A stretch of 23,796 nucleotides of DNA from Nodosilinea sp. BSH.14 (GTDB taxonomy: Bacteria > Cyanobacteriota > Cyanobacteriia > Phormidesmidales > Phormidesmidaceae). Shown here piece after piece: positions 21,086 through 23,796 of the stretch; positions within the stretch are counted from its first letter, which is position 1; the number at the start of each line of letters is the position of its first letter. Made by a program: the position numbers and the translations under genes. Below the pieces are notes generated by a model. That model made no database searches, was not told where the DNA came from, and saw only the letters and a list, made by a program, of their open reading frames with translations. The stretch spans positions 1 to 23,796 of the forward strand of contig JALQST010000009.1 in NCBI GenBank assembly GCA_023264315.1, written 5' to 3'.

Positions 21086-21745
21086 ATGTCGTTGATGTTG
21101 CCATTGTTTGCCAAGGCCTTTCTCACCCTGTTTGTGGTGATTGATCCGGTGGGGTTGGCCCCGCTCTATCTGGCCCTCGTGCAGGATCGTTCCGAGGAAG
21201 AGCAGTCCCAAATTGCGGTGCGGGCGGTGGTGGTGTCGGCGGGCATTCTGCTGGTCTTTGGCCTCACGGGAGCCTACGTCTTGCACCACCTGGGCATTAG
21301 CTTGCAGGCCTTTCAAATTGCGGCGGGGGTGCTGCTGTTCAAAATTGCCCTCGACATGATTTTCGTCCATCAAGAGCGCGAAACCCCAGCCGAGGCCGAG
21401 GAAGCCGAGGCGCGGCAGGATGTCAGCGTCTTTCCCCTGGCGATTCCGCTGATCGCTGGCCCTGGCAGTTTGGCCAGCATTTTGGTGCTGTCGCGGGAGG
21501 CCACCAACTACTACCTGGGGCTGAGCGTGGTGCTGGCGGCGGCGGCGGTGGTCATCATCCTGTGCTACGTGTTTCTGCTGCTCTCGCGGCCCCTGGCCAA
21601 GGTCTTGGGGCGGATTGGCATCAATGTGGTGACTCGGGTGCTGGGGGTGTTGCTGGCGGCCCTCGCTGTGCAATATATGCTGGACGGGCTTTTGATTCTG
21701 CTGCAACTGCCCCCGGCCCAAGCCTTCGGCCTCGATGATGCCTAG
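21086..21745 (+). CDS. MarC-family (UPF0056) integral membrane protein
   Basis: This 219-residue inner-membrane protein has six predicted spans: AFLTLFVVIDPVGLAPLYLAL at the front (with the family's VVIDPVG motif), AVVVSAGILLVFGLTGAYVL, FQIAAGVLLFKIAL, then after an acidic loop (about 105-125) FPLAIPLIAGPGSLASILVL (the second repeat with its PLIAGPG motif), and two more spans near the end. The family was once linked to multiple antibiotic resistance, but that role is not supported; its substrate is unknown. ATG 21086 is chosen for its GAGG five bases upstream; ATG 21053 would add 11 poor residues. The stop codon lies in the loop of a GATGCC/GGCATC hairpin (21737-21756). Confidence 0.88.
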   Translation: MSLMLPLFAKAFLTLFVVIDPVGLAPLYLALVQDRSEEEQSQIAVRAVVVSAGILLVFGLTGAYVLHHLGISLQAFQIAAGVLLFKIALDMIFVHQERETPAEAEEAEARQDVSVFPLAIPLIAGPGSLASILVLSREATNYYLGLSVVLAAAAVVIILCYVFLLLSRPLAKVLGRIGINVVTRVLGVLLAALAVQYMLDGLLILLQLPPAQAFGLDDA

Positions 21746-21848
21746 GGCGCGGCATCGCCGGAATCCCCTAGGCGTGGGGTAGGCCAGTGCTACAGTAAAG
21801 CAAATTGTCGATAGCCTAGCGATATCCCTATTTCACCCTGTGATTGCC

Positions 21849-23252
21849 ATGGCCTTCTCCATTGATGACGCCAAAACCCGCCTAGATGATCTGTGCGCCA
21901 CCTGGGGCCAGCGAGTAGACTACCTCGCCATTCGCCTGGAGCAATCGGAGGGCACCGACATTTTTCTGCGCGGCGGCACCATCGAAACCCTGAGCGAAGG
22001 GCTGTCCATTGGGGGCCATGTGCGGGCCTGCTACAAAGGCGGCTGGGGGTTTGCCAGTTTCAACGATTTAGCCGGATTGGCGGCCCAGGTGGAGGAAGCG
22101 GTGGCGGCGGCGCGGCTGGTGGGGCAGGATGAAACTCTGCTGGCCCCCATCGATCCGGTGCAGGTCGCGCAGCGTTTGCCCCTGACGGGTACCGATCCGC
22201 GCCACGTTCCCCTAGCCCGCAAGAAAGACCTCTGCCGCCACTACGCCGACCTGCTGCAAAGCCTGGATGACCGCATCACCACCTCCTCCGTGCGCTATAG
22301 CGACACCACCCAGCGGGTGCTGCTGTTCACCTCCGAGGGCAGTCAAATCGATCAGGCCTGGTCGGATATGGAAATGCGCTTTGCCGCCACCGCCCGCGAC
22401 GGCGACATGGTGCAAACCGGACGGGAAACCACCGGATCCCGCCGCGCCTACAAGGATTTGGAGGGGCTGGATGCCCAGGTCATCGCCTCGGCCAAACGGG
22501 CGGTGGATGCCCTGGATTTGCCCACCGTGCGCGGAGCCGCCTACGAAGTGGTGATCGACCCGATCTTGACGGGGCTGTTTGTCCATGAAGCCTTTGGCCA
22601 CCTCTCGGAGGCCGACATGGCCTACGAAAACCCGGATCTCCTGGAGGCCATGAGCATGGGCCGACGGTTTGGCCCGGAGATGCTGCAAATCTTCGATGGA
22701 GCCGCCCCCCAGGGCCACCGAGGCAGCTACTTCTATGACGACGAAGGCACCCCCGCCACCACCACCCAACTGATCCAGGACGGGATGTTGGTGGGGCGGC
22801 TGCACTCCCGCGAAACGGCGGGCAAGCTGGGGGAATCCCCCACCGGCAATGCCCGCTGCCTGAACTACCACTACTCGCCCCTGGTGCGGATGACCAACAC
22901 CTGGATTGAGCGTGGCACCACCCCCGTGAACGATCTGTTCGCCGATATCAAGGAAGGGGTCTACGCCCGCAACTGGCTGGAGGGCATGACCAACGGCGAA
23001 ATGTTCACCTTCACCGCCGGGGAAGCCTGGATGATTCGCAACGGCGAACTGGCAGAACCGGTGCGGGATGTCACCCTGTCGGGCAACGTGTTTCGCACCC
23101 TGGCGGACATTGTGGCCATCGGCGACGATTTCTACTGGGACGAGTCCGGTGGCTGTGGCAAGGGGGGCCAAAACGGCCTACCCGTAGGCTGCGGTGGCCC
23201 CAGTTTGCGGATCAAAAACGTCGTGGTGGGCGGCGAAGCCGAGGACTGGTAA
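21849..23252 (+). CDS. tldD: TldD-type metalloprotease
   Basis: This is a zinc peptidase subunit of the TldD/PmbA family, which in bacteria forms the TldD/TldE heterodimer that degrades unfolded peptides and trims modified peptides. From ATG 21849 it has 467 residues; GTG 21840 adds three. The zinc motif HEAFGH (HExxxH, about 246-251) and the conserved GGCGKGGQNGLPVGCGGPS near the C-terminus, which contributes the cysteine ligand in TldD, are both present, so this is the catalytic TldD and not the HExxxH-less PmbA/TldE. PmbA is not in the window. It lies about 100 bases after the MarC-family gene with no terminator seen, and 36 bases before the helicase gene, so the three may be co-transcribed. 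Confidence 0.93.
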   Translation: MAFSIDDAKTRLDDLCATWGQRVDYLAIRLEQSEGTDIFLRGGTIETLSEGLSIGGHVRACYKGGWGFASFNDLAGLAAQVEEAVAAARLVGQDETLLAPIDPVQVAQRLPLTGTDPRHVPLARKKDLCRHYADLLQSLDDRITTSSVRYSDTTQRVLLFTSEGSQIDQAWSDMEMRFAATARDGDMVQTGRETTGSRRAYKDLEGLDAQVIASAKRAVDALDLPTVRGAAYEVVIDPILTGLFVHEAFGHLSEADMAYENPDLLEAMSMGRRFGPEMLQIFDGAAPQGHRGSYFYDDEGTPATTTQLIQDGMLVGRLHSRETAGKLGESPTGNARCLNYHYSPLVRMTNTWIERGTTPVNDLFADIKEGVYARNWLEGMTNGEMFTFTAGEAWMIRNGELAEPVRDVTLSGNVFRTLADIVAIGDDFYWDESGGCGKGGQNGLPVGCGGPSLRIKNVVVGGEAEDW

Positions 23253-23288
23253 GCCCGCCGAAGCTTGCCCCAGGGAGGATAATCCACC

Positions 23289-23796
23289 ATGATCGTGACC
23301 CCAGATCCCCCACGGGAGGCGTTGGATCGAGCGGCGGTGCTGGCATCGATCCAGGCCAGTCTGCGCCAGGGGCAGCGGGAACTGGCGGATTGGTCGGGGG
23401 GGGCGCTGGCGGTGTCGGCGGTGCCCGGTTCCGGCAAGTCTACGGGGATGGCGGCGGCGGCGGCCCTGGCCATTGCTCGCCATCAGCTCCATTTGAATCG
23501 ACAGTTGGTGCTCGTCACCTTCACTCGATCCGCCGCCGCCAACCTAAAGGCCAAGGTGCGCGGCCATTTGAAACGGCTGAAACTGCCCCAAACCAGCTTC
23601 ACCGTGGCCACCCTCCACGGCCTCGCCCTCACCATCGCCAGTCGCAATCCTGAACTGTCTAACCTCAACTTGGAAACCCTGACCCTGGTCTCTCCGGCCC
23701 AGAACCATCGGCTGATTCGCGCCTGTGTGGAGGACTGGCTTCAGGGAAACCCGGCCCGGTATCAGCGGTTGCTGGAGGGGGTACAGGTGGATGGCG
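23289..23796 (+). CDS. UvrD/Rep-type superfamily I helicase, N-terminal part
   Basis: This ATP-dependent DNA helicase is cut off by the window end after 169 codons. ATG 23289 has AGGGAGGA nine bases upstream. Visible motifs: Q-like region before SGGALAVSAVPGSGKST (motif I, Walker A, about 43-52), LVLVTFTRSAAANLKAKV (motif Ia) and FTVATLHGLAL (motif Ib). The leading 35 residues differ from the standard PcrA/UvrD start, so this is probably a cyanobacterial UvrD-like paralogue and not the main UvrD/PcrA. Motifs II-VI lie beyond the window. No accessory domain is visible yet. Confidence 0.85.
   Translation, partial: MIVTPDPPREALDRAAVLASIQASLRQGQRELADWSGGALAVSAVPGSGKSTGMAAAAALAIARHQLHLNRQLVLVTFTRSAAANLKAKVRGHLKRLKLPQTSFTVATLHGLALTIASRNPELSNLNLETLTLVSPAQNHRLIRACVEDWLQGNPARYQRLLEGVQVDG

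Noticed and set aside
22212..23171. Minus-strand 319-codon frame
   Set aside because: It is antisense to tldD, Gly/His-rich, with no domain; the sense strand has the HExxxH motif.

Overview
The window is a stretch of cyanobacterial chromosome. The evidence is a DNA polymerase III alpha fragment that begins with the C-terminal half of a DnaE split intein, the Ycf35/Ycf46 pair, a cyanate gene set in the order cynA-cynB-cynD-cynS, and short GC-rich palindromic repeats of the kind scattered through filamentous cyanobacterial genomes. Coding DNA is moderately to strongly GC-rich and the long intergenic spacers are much richer in AT. The species cannot be named from this. I found no rRNA, tRNA or CRISPR array.

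Layout. (1) 1-4031, minus strand: cyanate import and breakdown (CynA binding protein, CynB permease, CynD ATPase, CynS cyanase; CynS is cut by the window edge). (2) 4341-6820: a divergent pair, an AraC-type response regulator (minus) and a soluble PAS histidine kinase (plus). They sit directly upstream of cynA and may form one signalling pair. (3) 6828-11522, minus: a two-gene RND efflux operon (lipoprotein adaptor, then transporter). (4) 11742-12116: the tail of a dead type I restriction subunit. (5) 12342-14373, minus: ycf46 then ycf35, closed by a strong terminator. (6) 14786-15151, minus: a ribbon-helix-helix protein with its own TTGACA promoter and a tandem repeat between promoter and start codon. 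(7) 15284-16627, minus: dnaE C-terminal half with its intein fragment. (8) 16750-17320: a graveyard with a frameshifted tnpB tail, an IS605-type right end, the 3' tail of an interrupted gene and a palindromic repeat. (9) 17497-19265, plus: a 40-residue single-span membrane protein followed by a beta-CASP metallo-hydrolase with a cysteine tail. (10) 19350-19668, minus: an apparent independent small transcript with promoter, a perfect Shine-Dalgarno before a 23-codon ORF, a compact three-way junction with a competing stem, and an intrinsic terminator. (11) 19781-23796, plus: nadC, a decayed GGDEF remnant on the minus strand, a MarC-family membrane protein with a possible leader switch, a TldD-type protease and the start of a UvrD/Rep-type helicase.

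How it fits together. Cyanate enters through CynABD and is turned by CynS, with bicarbonate, into ammonia and CO2, giving usable nitrogen and carbon. The adjacent two-component pair could govern this cluster, but that rests on position only. The best candidate for something undescribed is the 19350-19668 unit. Second-tier candidates are the 40-residue membrane protein, the leader of the MarC-family gene and the unusual cytosolic front domain of CynA.
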